Origin: Bacillota bacterium | Lineage (GTDB): Bacteria > Bacillota_A > Clostridia > Tissierellales > Peptoniphilaceae | Assembly (NCBI GenBank): GCA_023418535.1 | Contig: JAEZZN010000120.1 | Location: forward strand, 1-21,332 | Reading direction: 5' to 3' | DNA length: 21,332 bases | Shown here: positions 7,223 through 16,246 of the stretch, in pieces | How the letters are laid out: the number at the start of each line of letters is the position of its first letter | How positions within the stretch are numbered: the stretch's first letter is position 1 | Made by a program: the position numbers and the translations under genes | The notes under the pieces: generated by a model | Databases searched by the model: none | What the model was told of the DNA's origin: nothing | What the model saw: the letters and a program-made list of their open reading frames with translations, nothing else

Positions 7223-8717
7223 AAAATATTTCTAAGCTATTAAATTTTTCTTCGACAAGATATGCCGCTTTATCAAAATTACCTCTATTTTCTACAGTAT
7301 AATCTGTAAAGTATTTATAACCCTTCTCTCTTTCTTCTTTCATTTTAATTAAAGTTTCTATTCCTCCTTCAGAAAGCGGACGATTTTTAGTTGAGAGATA
7401 ATTTATATTTCTTTCAATCATAAAAATTATAGAATTTTTTTTAAGATGATAATAATTTTCCATCTTTGATACTACACCACCACTAGTTGAAATTATTACA
7501 TTTTGTAAATTTCCAAGTCTTCTAACGATTTTTTTCTCCATCTCTCTAAATGTATCTTCATCTTGATTTCTTAAAAAATCTGCTGGACTAATTCCGTATT
7601 CATTTTGAAATTCTCTATCCAAATCATAATGTTTACGATTCATAATCTTTCCAAGTTTACGACCAATTGTTGTTTTCCCAGCACCTGGCATACCAACCAA
7701 AACTATATTCATATTTTCTTTTATATAATCATCGAAAATATTTTCAAAGACATATTCACTATATTTTTTTCTAGTCAAAATCTCTAAACTCTTTTTAGTT
7801 TGATAAAGTTCTTTGATAAATCCACGATATATATCGATATTATTATTTTTTGCGTCAATATATAACTTTGAAAATAATACATCTTTTGAAAAATCTATTA
7901 TATATTCTAAATTCGGGAAATTTGATAAATAGATTATATTTTCATAATTTTCAATATCACTATCCAACATATTTATAAAAATTTCACTAGAATATTCTTT
8001 TTGAAAAATTTCGTCTTTATTATATATTTCTATTGAATTTGCACCCAATCTTGTGAGAGCATATTTTAATGAATTTATAGAATCTCCACCCCTTAAAATT
8101 AATATATTCTTATCTTGAATTTGGAGTCTATATTTGTTGAAAAATTGCAAATAACCATAGTATTCCGTATTGAACCCGAAATTTTTCCCGTTAACTTTTT
8201 GAATTAAATTTAAATCACCAATTTCTTTAGCCTGAAAAGTAGAATCTTCTATTGTTTTCATAAATTTATGTGAGTTTTTAGTATTTATAAAATATCCTTT
8301 GAAACTACTTCTTTTTAATAAATTTTGTATTTCATCTTCATCAAGATTGAAGAAACCAATTTCATTTCCTATAAATCTATTAAGTATATATTCTGTAAAT
8401 TTATTTTCACCATAATTTACAAGTGCGTACTCCAAATTGTATTCTTTTTTTATTCTATTAAACTGCTTTTTGTTTGATTTTATTAAAATTTTATATATTT
8501 CATTTAACTCTGGTATTTTAGATATTCCATTGAAGTTAACAAACTGAATATTCTTAGTAAGCTTATCATTTTCTATATTATTGTTGAAAATATACTCATA
8601 TATTTCTTCACTTAAGGAAACTCTCTCTAAAAATAAGTCATTCAGTTGCGAATCTATATCCTTAATATCTCTTAAATAATATTTAATTTTCTTGATTTCA
8701 TTACTTTCATTATTCAT
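7221..8717 (-). CDS. Three-part aromatic-pathway fusion: AroQ-like + degenerate AroE-like + shikimate kinase
   Basis: This 498-residue protein has three recognisable parts. Residues 1-90 resemble an AroQ chorismate mutase: IDSQLNDLFLERVSL with Arg32, and a later helix with the Ser81 ... Gln85 spacing. The usual active-site Lys position is Ile43. Residues 95-315 resemble shikimate dehydrogenase: AKEIGDLNLI, GKNFGFNTEYYG, a nucleotide-fold segment NILILRGGDS, and a C-terminal YQTKKSLEI block. The catalytic Lys position aligns to Ser149, the catalytic Asp to Glu185, and the shikimate-binding SxS is missing. Residues 335-498 are a shikimate kinase with Walker A GMPGAGKTT (342-350), DLD (365-367), FREME (390-394), lid NRPL (445-448) and REKGYKYF. 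Its usual GGG is SGG. The kinase is probably active, while the AroE part looks non-catalytic. No other shikimate gene is near. The ATG has only a weak AGGA site. Confidence 0.85.
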   Translation of the reverse strand: MNNESNEIKKIKYYLRDIKDIDSQLNDLFLERVSLSEEIYEYIFNNNIENDKLTKNIQFVNFNGISKIPELNEIYKILIKSNKKQFNRIKKEYNLEYALVNYGENKFTEYILNRFIGNEIGFFNLDEDEIQNLLKRSSFKGYFINTKNSHKFMKTIEDSTFQAKEIGDLNLIQKVNGKNFGFNTEYYGYLQFFNKYRLQIQDKNILILRGGDSINSLKYALTRLGANSIEIYNKDEIFQKEYSSEIFINMLDSDIENYENIIYLSNFPNLEYIIDFSKDVLFSKLYIDAKNNNIDIYRGFIKELYQTKKSLEILTRKKYSEYVFENIFDDYIKENMNIVLVGMPGAGKTTIGRKLGKIMNRKHYDLDREFQNEYGISPADFLRNQDEDTFREMEKKIVRRLGNLQNVIISTSGGVVSKMENYYHLKKNSIIFMIERNINYLSTKNRPLSEGGIETLIKMKEEREKGYKYFTDYTVENRGNFDKAAYLVEEKFNSLEIF

Positions 8718-8750
8718 TCTATATTATATTCCTAAATAATTTTTGTTTAT

Positions 8751-8774
8751 AAAAAAGGGAATCTTTCGATTCCC
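8751..8774 (-). terminator. Intrinsic terminator of apt
   Basis: A perfect 7-bp stem GGGAATC/GATTCCC with a 4-base loop (8757-8774) is followed on the minus strand by six U residues (8756-8751). It lies 6 bases after the apt stop, so the aro fusion downstream must use its own promoter or readthrough. Confidence 0.85.
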
Positions 8775-8780
8775 ATTAAA

Positions 8781-9299
8781 TTAATGATCATATTTTACTA
8801 GTGAGAAAGTCTTGTAACCTTCAAATAAATCCATTCCTTTTAAATCTTCAAGTTCAATTAAAAATCCTACGCAAACTATTTCAGCTCCTGCTTCTTCTAC
8901 TAAATCAAGCGCTGCTTTTGCTGTACCACCTGTTGCTAACAAGTCGTCAATTAATAAAACTTTATCACCTTTTTTAAACACATCTGCATCTATTTCGACT
9001 ACATTTGTACCATATTCAAGAGAATATTCTTTCTTGATAATATTTCCAGGTAATTTTCCAGGTTTTCTAACTGGTACAAATCCCTTTCCAAGTTTTAAAG
9101 CTAAAGGAGCTCCTATAATAAACCCTCTTGCTTCAATACCCACAATATAATCAAATTCTAGGTCTTTAACTTGATCTTCGATTTGTTTTATTGCCTCTGC
9201 AAATGCTTCACTATCTTGAGTTAATGTAGTTATATCCTTAAAACTTATTCCTTCTTTTGGAAAATCTTCTATAACTCTTATTTTTGATTTTATATCCAT
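8781..9299 (-). CDS. apt: Adenine phosphoribosyltransferase
   Basis: This enzyme converts adenine and PRPP to AMP in purine salvage. The 172-residue length is standard. Family marks are the N-terminal IRVIEDFPKEGISFKDIT, the GIEARGFIIGAPLAL block (54-68), the VPVRKPGKLPG hood loop and the PRPP-binding motif VLLIDDLLATGGTA (114-127). A GGAGAAGAGGGAGA purine run precedes the ATG. It lies 66 bases after the metallophosphoesterase gene, with no clear terminator between, and may be co-transcribed with it. Confidence 0.97.
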   Translation of the reverse strand: MDIKSKIRVIEDFPKEGISFKDITTLTQDSEAFAEAIKQIEDQVKDLEFDYIVGIEARGFIIGAPLALKLGKGFVPVRKPGKLPGNIIKKEYSLEYGTNVVEIDADVFKKGDKVLLIDDLLATGGTAKAALDLVEEAGAEIVCVGFLIELEDLKGMDLFEGYKTFSLVKYDH

Positions 9300-9365
9300 T
9301 TCTCCCTCTTCTCCATATTAGAAAATTCATATGCTCTATTATTTTACAATATATATGAAATTATC

Positions 9366-10190
9366 TCAAATTTTAGTGTTTCTAATCTTTATTTCTACAA
9401 TTTCTGGTGTATTAAATATTCTTTTAGCCCATATAAAATTATTTCCTAAACCTTTTGAATTTATCATAGTAGTATTTCCTACATTGAATACGCCACCTGC
9501 ATATTTCGGAAAAAATCCTTGATCGGGTGCTAAAACCGGAATATTAAATATTCTAGCATGACCTCCATGTGCATGTCCTGAGAACACTACATCATAATTA
9601 TATTTCTCATATAATTTGAAAAATTCAGGTCTATGTGAAAGAAGTAATTGAAATTTATTGGGATTTTCAAATCTTTTAAGATTTTCTATAATTTCTTTTT
9701 TTTCATCTTTATCAACTCTTTCTCTCGGACTTATATATTCATTAGGATCTTTTATACCAACTATTTCAAAATGTTCAAATTCAAATTTCGAATCATTTAA
9801 TACTTTAACTCCATTTTCGTTTAATTTTTTTTCTAATTCACTATATTTATCAGCTCCCTTTTCATGATTCCCCTGTATAAAATATATATCACCTTTAAGA
9901 GCATTAACCAACTCCATTGCGATATCAATATTTGTATTTTTTCGATCAATTAAGTCTCCTGTTATAAATATAAAATCATAGTCTTTTTTTATTAATTTTA
10001 TAATTCTAGATTGATTTTTTCCAAATCTTGTATTATGTAAATCTGATATCTGTAGAATATTTATTTCATCAATATCTGGATGTATATTTTTTTCAATTAT
10101 ATATTTTGTTAATTTAACACGACTATTATCATAAATTATATAAATAATAAAAATAAAGGCTACAATTCCTAATATTTTGTAATATATCAT
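9366..10190 (-). CDS. Membrane-anchored metallophosphoesterase
   Basis: This 274-residue calcineurin-like phosphoesterase has a single N-terminal hydrophobic anchor (residues 3-20). Metal-binding motifs are ISDLH (48-52), TGDLIDR (77-83), GNHE (107-110), LSHRPE near 184 and the C-terminal GHAHGG. The motif set and anchor resemble the YkuE/YaeI group, in which some members act on lipid phosphates or cell-surface substrates. The substrate here is unknown. The catalytic domain is probably outside, given a short N-terminal anchor, but topology is not certain. No Shine-Dalgarno site is visible before the ATG, and an inverted repeat lies 12 bases upstream, so initiation may be unusual or the start misjudged. 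Confidence 0.88.
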   Translation of the reverse strand: MIYYKILGIVAFIFIIYIIYDNSRVKLTKYIIEKNIHPDIDEINILQISDLHNTRFGKNQSRIIKLIKKDYDFIFITGDLIDRKNTNIDIAMELVNALKGDIYFIQGNHEKGADKYSELEKKLNENGVKVLNDSKFEFEHFEIVGIKDPNEYISPRERVDKDEKKEIIENLKRFENPNKFQLLLSHRPEFFKLYEKYNYDVVFSGHAHGGHARIFNIPVLAPDQGFFPKYAGGVFNVGNTTMINSKGLGNNFIWAKRIFNTPEIVEIKIRNTKI

Positions 10191-10201
10191 ATTATTTATT
10201 C

Positions 10202-10231
10202 AGCAAGATAATTTATATAAAACTTCTTGCT
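10202..10231. repeat. Inverted repeat upstream of the metallophosphoesterase
   Basis: The 7-bp arms AGCAAGA (10202-10208) and TCTTGCT (10225-10231) flank a 16-base A/T core that is itself palindromic (TTTATATAAA). It sits 12 bases before the start codon, where a ribosome binding site would be expected but none is seen. It may be an operator or a leader hairpin. The rest of the 10191-10355 gap shows nothing else I can support. Confidence 0.4.
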
Positions 10232-10355
10232 CTTTCATCTTTCATAAATTCTATTATTAGCCTGCAAACTTAGCTATTTTATAATATTTAATTTTTTGTA
10301 ATATGTAGTTTTATTGATAAATCTATATTTATAAGTATTATCTTTTCTTTAGCTA

Positions 10356-10706
10356 TTAATTTTCTTTATCCAAAGCTAAAGATATGTACAATGCATTATC
10401 AATATTTCTTACTACCTTTTTATCTAACTCTCCTACTTTATCTCTCAAACGCCTTTTATCGATAGTTCGAATTTGTTCTAATAAAACTACTGAATTCTTG
10501 GGTAATTTAATATCTCCAGTGATTACAACATGTGTAGGTAAATTAGATTTGTTTGTTTGAGAAGTTATAGCAGCTACAATTATCGTAGGAGAATATTTGT
10601 TACCTGTGTCATTTTGTATAATAACAACCGGTCTTACTCCTCCTTGTTCCGATCCTACGACAGGACTTAAGTCTGCGTAGAATACATCTCCTCTTTTAAT
10701 CTTCAA
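10356..10706 (-). CDS. mazF: MazF/EndoA-type endoribonuclease toxin, no adjacent antitoxin gene
   Basis: This 116-residue MazF/PemK-family mRNA interferase has the same length as Bacillus EndoA. The [18 protein letters not shown] start, Arg25 in GGVRPVVII and Thr48 in AAITSQ correspond to the known catalytic Arg and Thr, so it looks intact. The start is TTG (10704-10706) with a strong GAGGAG at 10714-10719. The gene overlaps the alr stop by 11 bases. In Bacillus and many relatives a mazE antitoxin gene lies between alr and mazF; here there is no room for one and I see none downstream. Expression would be coupled to alr translation. The antitoxin may be encoded elsewhere or lost. Confidence 0.95.
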   Translation of the reverse strand: MKIKRGDVFYADLSPVVGSEQGGVRPVVIIQNDTGNKYSPTIIVAAITSQTNKSNLPTHVVITGDIKLPKNSVVLLEQIRTIDKRRLRDKVGELDKKVVRNIDNALYISLALDKEN

Positions 10707-11811
10707 AACTTTTCTCCTCGATATAAATTCTGGATACTCTCGGAGATATGGAAGTCATAACTTCATACGAAATTGTCTTCGCCCATTTGGCAACCATATC
10801 TGGTGTAATTTCTTCATCACCTGATTTCCCAATAAGTATAACATCATCATGCAGTTTTACATCTATATCCGTTACATCAACCATAAGTTGATCCATTGTT
10901 ATATTTCCTAAAATTTTTGCTTTTTTACCATTTATAAGAACATAACCAATATTTGAAATATTTCGCATATATCCATCGGCATAACCAATAGATACCGTTG
11001 CTATATTACTTTCTTTATCAGCTATAAAAGTTCTTCCATAAGAAATAGATTCCCCTTTTTCAATAATCTTAATATTTGAAACTTTAGACAATAATTCAAA
11101 TGAATTTTTAATACCTAAATCAAAATTTTCTTCCATAAATTCTGATGGATACATTCCATACATAGATATACCTGATCTTATAGCATCTGATTTAGTATCG
11201 TAAGCTATAGCAGCAGCATCATTTGCACTATGTTTCATCCAATTTTGAGAGATATCTTGTAGAGATATAATCATTTTATTAAATTTTTCTAATTGATGAT
11301 TAGTATAGGATTTATCTTTTTCATCAGCTGATGCGAAATGGGTAAATATTCCCTCTACATTTATATTTTTCATAGCATTAATTTTTCTTATATCTTGAAC
11401 ACTTCTTTCATTAACTTGAAACCCTAATCTATTATGTCCCGTTTCCACTTTTATATGTGCTCTTATAGTATTTCCAAATTCATTAACCGCTTTTGCTATT
11501 TCAAAATTATAGATATTCATTATTAAATTGTATTTACTAAGTAAACCATAGTTATCTGGTAATATATATCCAAATATTAATATATCTTTTTTTATTCCAC
11601 TTTCTCTAAGCTCAATAGCTTCATTGATAGTCGCTACACAAAACATATCTACCTTATCTTCAATATGCTGTGATATTTTAACTGCACCAAGTCCATAAGC
11701 ATTCGCTTTAACTACAGCAAGAAACTTATTTTTTGTTATCTTTTTTAATATATCAATATTATCTTCTATAGTTTTCAAATTAACTATCATTCTATTCGCA
11801 TCAAGCTTCAT
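10696..11811 (-). CDS. alr: Alanine racemase
   Basis: This PLP enzyme makes D-alanine for peptidoglycan. The 371-residue length is normal. The PLP lysine is Lys35 in [10 protein letters not shown], the catalytic Tyr lies in SYGRTF, and SIGYADGY and [13 protein letters not shown] mark the C-terminal domain. The start chosen is ATG at 11809-11811 with GGAG six bases upstream; an in-frame TTG at 11829 would extend it by six residues but lacks a better site. It overlaps the end of the acpS-nnrD fusion by 11 bases and the start of mazF by 11 bases, so the three genes are translationally coupled. Confidence 0.97.
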   Translation of the reverse strand: MKLDANRMIVNLKTIEDNIDILKKITKNKFLAVVKANAYGLGAVKISQHIEDKVDMFCVATINEAIELRESGIKKDILIFGYILPDNYGLLSKYNLIMNIYNFEIAKAVNEFGNTIRAHIKVETGHNRLGFQVNERSVQDIRKINAMKNINVEGIFTHFASADEKDKSYTNHQLEKFNKMIISLQDISQNWMKHSANDAAAIAYDTKSDAIRSGISMYGMYPSEFMEENFDLGIKNSFELLSKVSNIKIIEKGESISYGRTFIADKESNIATVSIGYADGYMRNISNIGYVLINGKKAKILGNITMDQLMVDVTDIDVKLHDDVILIGKSGDEEITPDMVAKWAKTISYEVMTSISPRVSRIYIEEKSFED

Positions 11812-13018
11812 TTGTTTCTCCAAAAGCAATAGGTAGTTGTTCTATTATATCTCTAGCTATCATACTAGTTTCACCATATTTTTTTGCTGCATAATCACCT
11901 GCAAGCCCATGTACATAGCATGCTATTTTAAACATTTCAAAACTATTTTCTTTCGCAAGAAGAGCCGCAACAATACCTGTAAGTACATCACCCGAACCAG
12001 CAGTTGCCATACCACTGTTTCCAGTAGGATTTATAAATGTTTCAAATCGATTTGCAACTATACTATCTTTCCCTTTTAATATCAAATTGATATCAAATCT
12101 ATCTATATAATTTTTTACACTACCAATTCTATCATATTCAATTTCATTTAATGTATAATTTGATAATCTTGAAAACTCCATTACATGTGGAGTTAAGTAT
12201 AAATTTTCTCTCATTAATTCTGGATATAGAGCTAGTATATTTATCGCATCCGCATCAAGTACAACAGGCCCTTCAAAATTATTTAATACAATTTCAACTA
12301 TCTCTTTTGTATGTTCACTAACACCCAGCCCTGGACCAATTGCCACTACAGTCTTATTTTGTATAGCATTTAATAATTCTTCTCTATTAAATCTTCCAAA
12401 CTCTCCATATCCTTCGTCATGTATTGACAAAATTATTTGTTCAGTTGTCTTTATCTCAACTATTTCAGTTAATGAATCAGGAACTAATAAATACACAAGT
12501 CCAGCTCCAGATCTAAGAGCAGCTTCAGAACTTAATATTACTGATCCTGTCATTCCTTTACTTCCACCAATAATTAACACTTTTCCAAAATCATATTTAT
12601 TGGAATTTTCATCTCTTTTAGGAAGTAATTTCTCTATATACCCAAAATCATCAATTTTATTTAAATTGCATACTGCTGTTGCATAATCTCCATCATGACT
12701 AATATTGACATTAACATTTGCAATAGATTTTTCATTCATAATTTTATATACCTTACTAGATTCAGTATTTACATAGGGTGCATTATTCTCATAATGTAGT
12801 ATTTCAATATCAGTAAAAGATAATTCTTTTCCTATACCAACTTGAAATGCCTTTGCTACAGATTCTTTTGCCGCAATTAAACCAGCAATACTTTCATGTC
12901 TAAAATGTCTAGACTTTAAATATTCTTGTTCATTTTCTGTAAAAAACCTGTCTAAAAAATTTCTTTTTTCTAAAAGATTTTCAATTCTTTTTATATTAAC
13001 AATGTCAATTCCTATCAT
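11801..13018 (-). CDS. Fusion of holo-ACP synthase and ADP-dependent NAD(P)H-hydrate dehydratase
   Basis: This 405-residue two-domain protein starts with AcpS (residues 1-120): IGIDIV with metal-ligand Asp5, AAKESVAKAF with Glu52 and NISHDGDYA. AcpS transfers phosphopantetheine to acyl carrier protein. Residues 140-400 are NnrD, which repairs hydrated NAD(P)H using ADP: LIIGGSKGMTGS (148-159), AIGPGLG (226-232), LDADAIN (254-260), TPH (276-278) and MATAGSGDVLTG with catalytic Asp344. NnrD is more often fused to the NnrE epimerase, and no NnrE domain is present here. AcpS and NnrD are separate neighbours in many Firmicutes, so this looks like a fusion of adjacent genes. The ATG at 13016-13018 has GGAG six bases upstream; a TTG at 13030 is less likely. 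It overlaps alr. Confidence 0.93.
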   Translation of the reverse strand: MIGIDIVNIKRIENLLEKRNFLDRFFTENEQEYLKSRHFRHESIAGLIAAKESVAKAFQVGIGKELSFTDIEILHYENNAPYVNTESSKVYKIMNEKSIANVNVNISHDGDYATAVCNLNKIDDFGYIEKLLPKRDENSNKYDFGKVLIIGGSKGMTGSVILSSEAALRSGAGLVYLLVPDSLTEIVEIKTTEQIILSIHDEGYGEFGRFNREELLNAIQNKTVVAIGPGLGVSEHTKEIVEIVLNNFEGPVVLDADAINILALYPELMRENLYLTPHVMEFSRLSNYTLNEIEYDRIGSVKNYIDRFDINLILKGKDSIVANRFETFINPTGNSGMATAGSGDVLTGIVAALLAKENSFEMFKIACYVHGLAGDYAAKKYGETSMIARDIIEQLPIAFGETNEA

Positions 13019-13047
13019 AATAAACTCCAAAACTATAGCAATTTATC

Positions 13048-13075
13048 TAAATATAATATATCATAATGTTAACAA
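13048..13075 (-). promoter_or_regulatory. Candidate promoter of the acpS/nnrD-alr-mazF operon
   Basis: A TTGTTA (13075-13070) and a TATTTA (13053-13048) are separated by 16 bases, about 30 bases before the ATG. The match is moderate in an AT-rich gap, so this is only a candidate. Confidence 0.35.
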
Positions 13076-13149
13076 TTTTTCTAAAAAATAAAGCCTAAAA
13101 TATTGACTAAACTCACAAAAACAAAATCCTAAATCTATGAATTCTTATT

Positions 13150-13178
13150 TTGTTATTTTAGAACATAGATTGTATTTA
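13150..13178 (+). promoter_or_regulatory. Candidate promoter of the lone plus-strand gene
   Basis: A TTGTTA (13150-13155) and a TATTTA (13173-13178) are separated by 17 bases and would give a leader of about 20 bases. The match is moderate and AT-rich background makes chance hits common. Confidence 0.35.
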
Positions 13179-13206
13179 TAAAAATATATAAAATGCGAGC
13201 AGTAAA

Positions 13207-13791
13207 ATGAAGATTTCAAAATTTTTTAGTAATAATTCCGACTATGGTTTTATGAACAATATAGACAATTATACAATTAAATCAGCTAAACATTTATCTT
13301 TCGAACTATCTGATTGGGATATAACCTCCTTGCATTCTGAAGCAAAAAATCATTGTGCAGCAGTTACCTCTACAAATATAGATAAATATTTTTCTGAGAT
13401 ATTTGAAATTTATGAGAATTTTGATATAATCTCTAGATTTAATCAAAATTATAATTTAATTGGTAATGGACCTATATTTTCTTTTGCAAATAAAACAAAA
13501 ATAATTCTTGCTAAAAAAAATATAAATATAAATTACAAAAGAAAATGGATAAATAAATTATCATTTATTAAAGATTCAATAGATAAGGACAATATAGTAG
13601 CACTACTTCTATGTTCAAATTTTAAGGACTACCATTGGATAATATGTACAGGATATTTTATCACTAGTGATGATAAAATCATACTTAAAATCATAGATAA
13701 TTGGAATAAATCTTATAGATATTATATTCCTAGTGAACAGTCTTTTATACTAAAAGTTACGAGTTTTGGAGAGTTTAAGATTTCATTTTAG
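13207..13791 (+). CDS. Uncharacterised protein with a C39-like cysteine-peptidase pattern
   Basis: I do not recognise this 194-residue protein with certainty. The order NHCAAVTSTN (Cys50), DYHWIICTGYF (His143) and KIIDNWNKSYRYYIP (Asp164/Asn165) matches the Cys-His-Asp/Asn spacing of papain-fold, C39-like domains. There the Cys opens a helix and the His begins a strand followed by the Asp strand. There is no signal peptide or membrane span, so it appears cytoplasmic. The upstream sequence has only a weak GAG in place of a ribosome binding site. It is a single plus-strand gene between two minus-strand operons and has its own terminator. It could be a peptidase, a transglutaminase-like enzyme or a self-cleaving domain; activity is inferred only from the motif order. 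Confidence 0.6.
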   Translation: MKISKFFSNNSDYGFMNNIDNYTIKSAKHLSFELSDWDITSLHSEAKNHCAAVTSTNIDKYFSEIFEIYENFDIISRFNQNYNLIGNGPIFSFANKTKIILAKKNININYKRKWINKLSFIKDSIDKDNIVALLLCSNFKDYHWIICTGYFITSDDKIILKIIDNWNKSYRYYIPSEQSFILKVTSFGEFKISF

Positions 13792-13811
13792 ATTTAAAAT
13801 AATATAAAATT

Positions 13812-13847
13812 AAAGCCTTCGGTCATCAAAATAACCAAAGGCTTTTT
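13812..13847. terminator. Intrinsic terminator between convergent genes
   Basis: The arms AAAGCCTT (13812-13819) and AAGGCTTT (13838-13845), extended by GGT/ACC inside, form a strong stem followed by a short U run on the plus strand. It ends the C39-like gene and may also serve the mnmA operon from the other side. Confidence 0.8.
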
Positions 13848-13909
13848 ACATTTTTCATATATTTTATTCAAACTTAAATAATATAATAGCACATCTTAAC
13901 TCTATTTTA

Positions 13910-16100
<2,191 letters not shown>

Positions 16101-16213
16101 AAAACCTCTTTTCTAATTGTATTATATCATTAAACAGAATTATACCTAATTTTTGTTAGAAATTTTTAATAATGGTTTATTATTTTAATTCTCATATTTC
16201 CAAACTTTTAATT

Positions 16214-16246
16214 AAAAAAGATGTGACAATAAGCCACATCTTTTTT
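16214..16246. terminator. Intrinsic terminator after the penicillin-acylase-family gene
   Basis: A 12-bp stem joins AAAAAAGATGTG (16214-16225) with CACATCTTTTTT (16235-16246) around a 9-base loop. On the minus strand it ends in a U run and overlaps the stop codon of the acylase gene. It separates that operon from the desulfurase-mnmA unit. Confidence 0.85.

Noticed and set aside
7605..7787. A plus-strand open frame of about 60 codons inside the aro fusion gene.
   Set aside because: It lies wholly opposite conserved shikimate-kinase coding sequence, has no ribosome binding site and shows no family motifs. The same reasoning excludes plus-strand frames at 9331-9522, 9658-9867, 11837-12079, 14140-14331, 16270-16479, 18994-19251 and 20324-20512.
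8718..8750. A TATAAT just before the aro fusion start codon as a promoter.
   Set aside because: No -35 box is seen at the right distance, and the start would fall on the ATG, so it is too weak to call.
10696..10720. A search for a hidden mazE antitoxin at the alr-mazF junction or fused to the alr C terminus.
   Set aside because: The genes overlap by 11 bases, alr is of normal length with normal C-terminal motifs, and no small frame with AbrB or RHH features fits.
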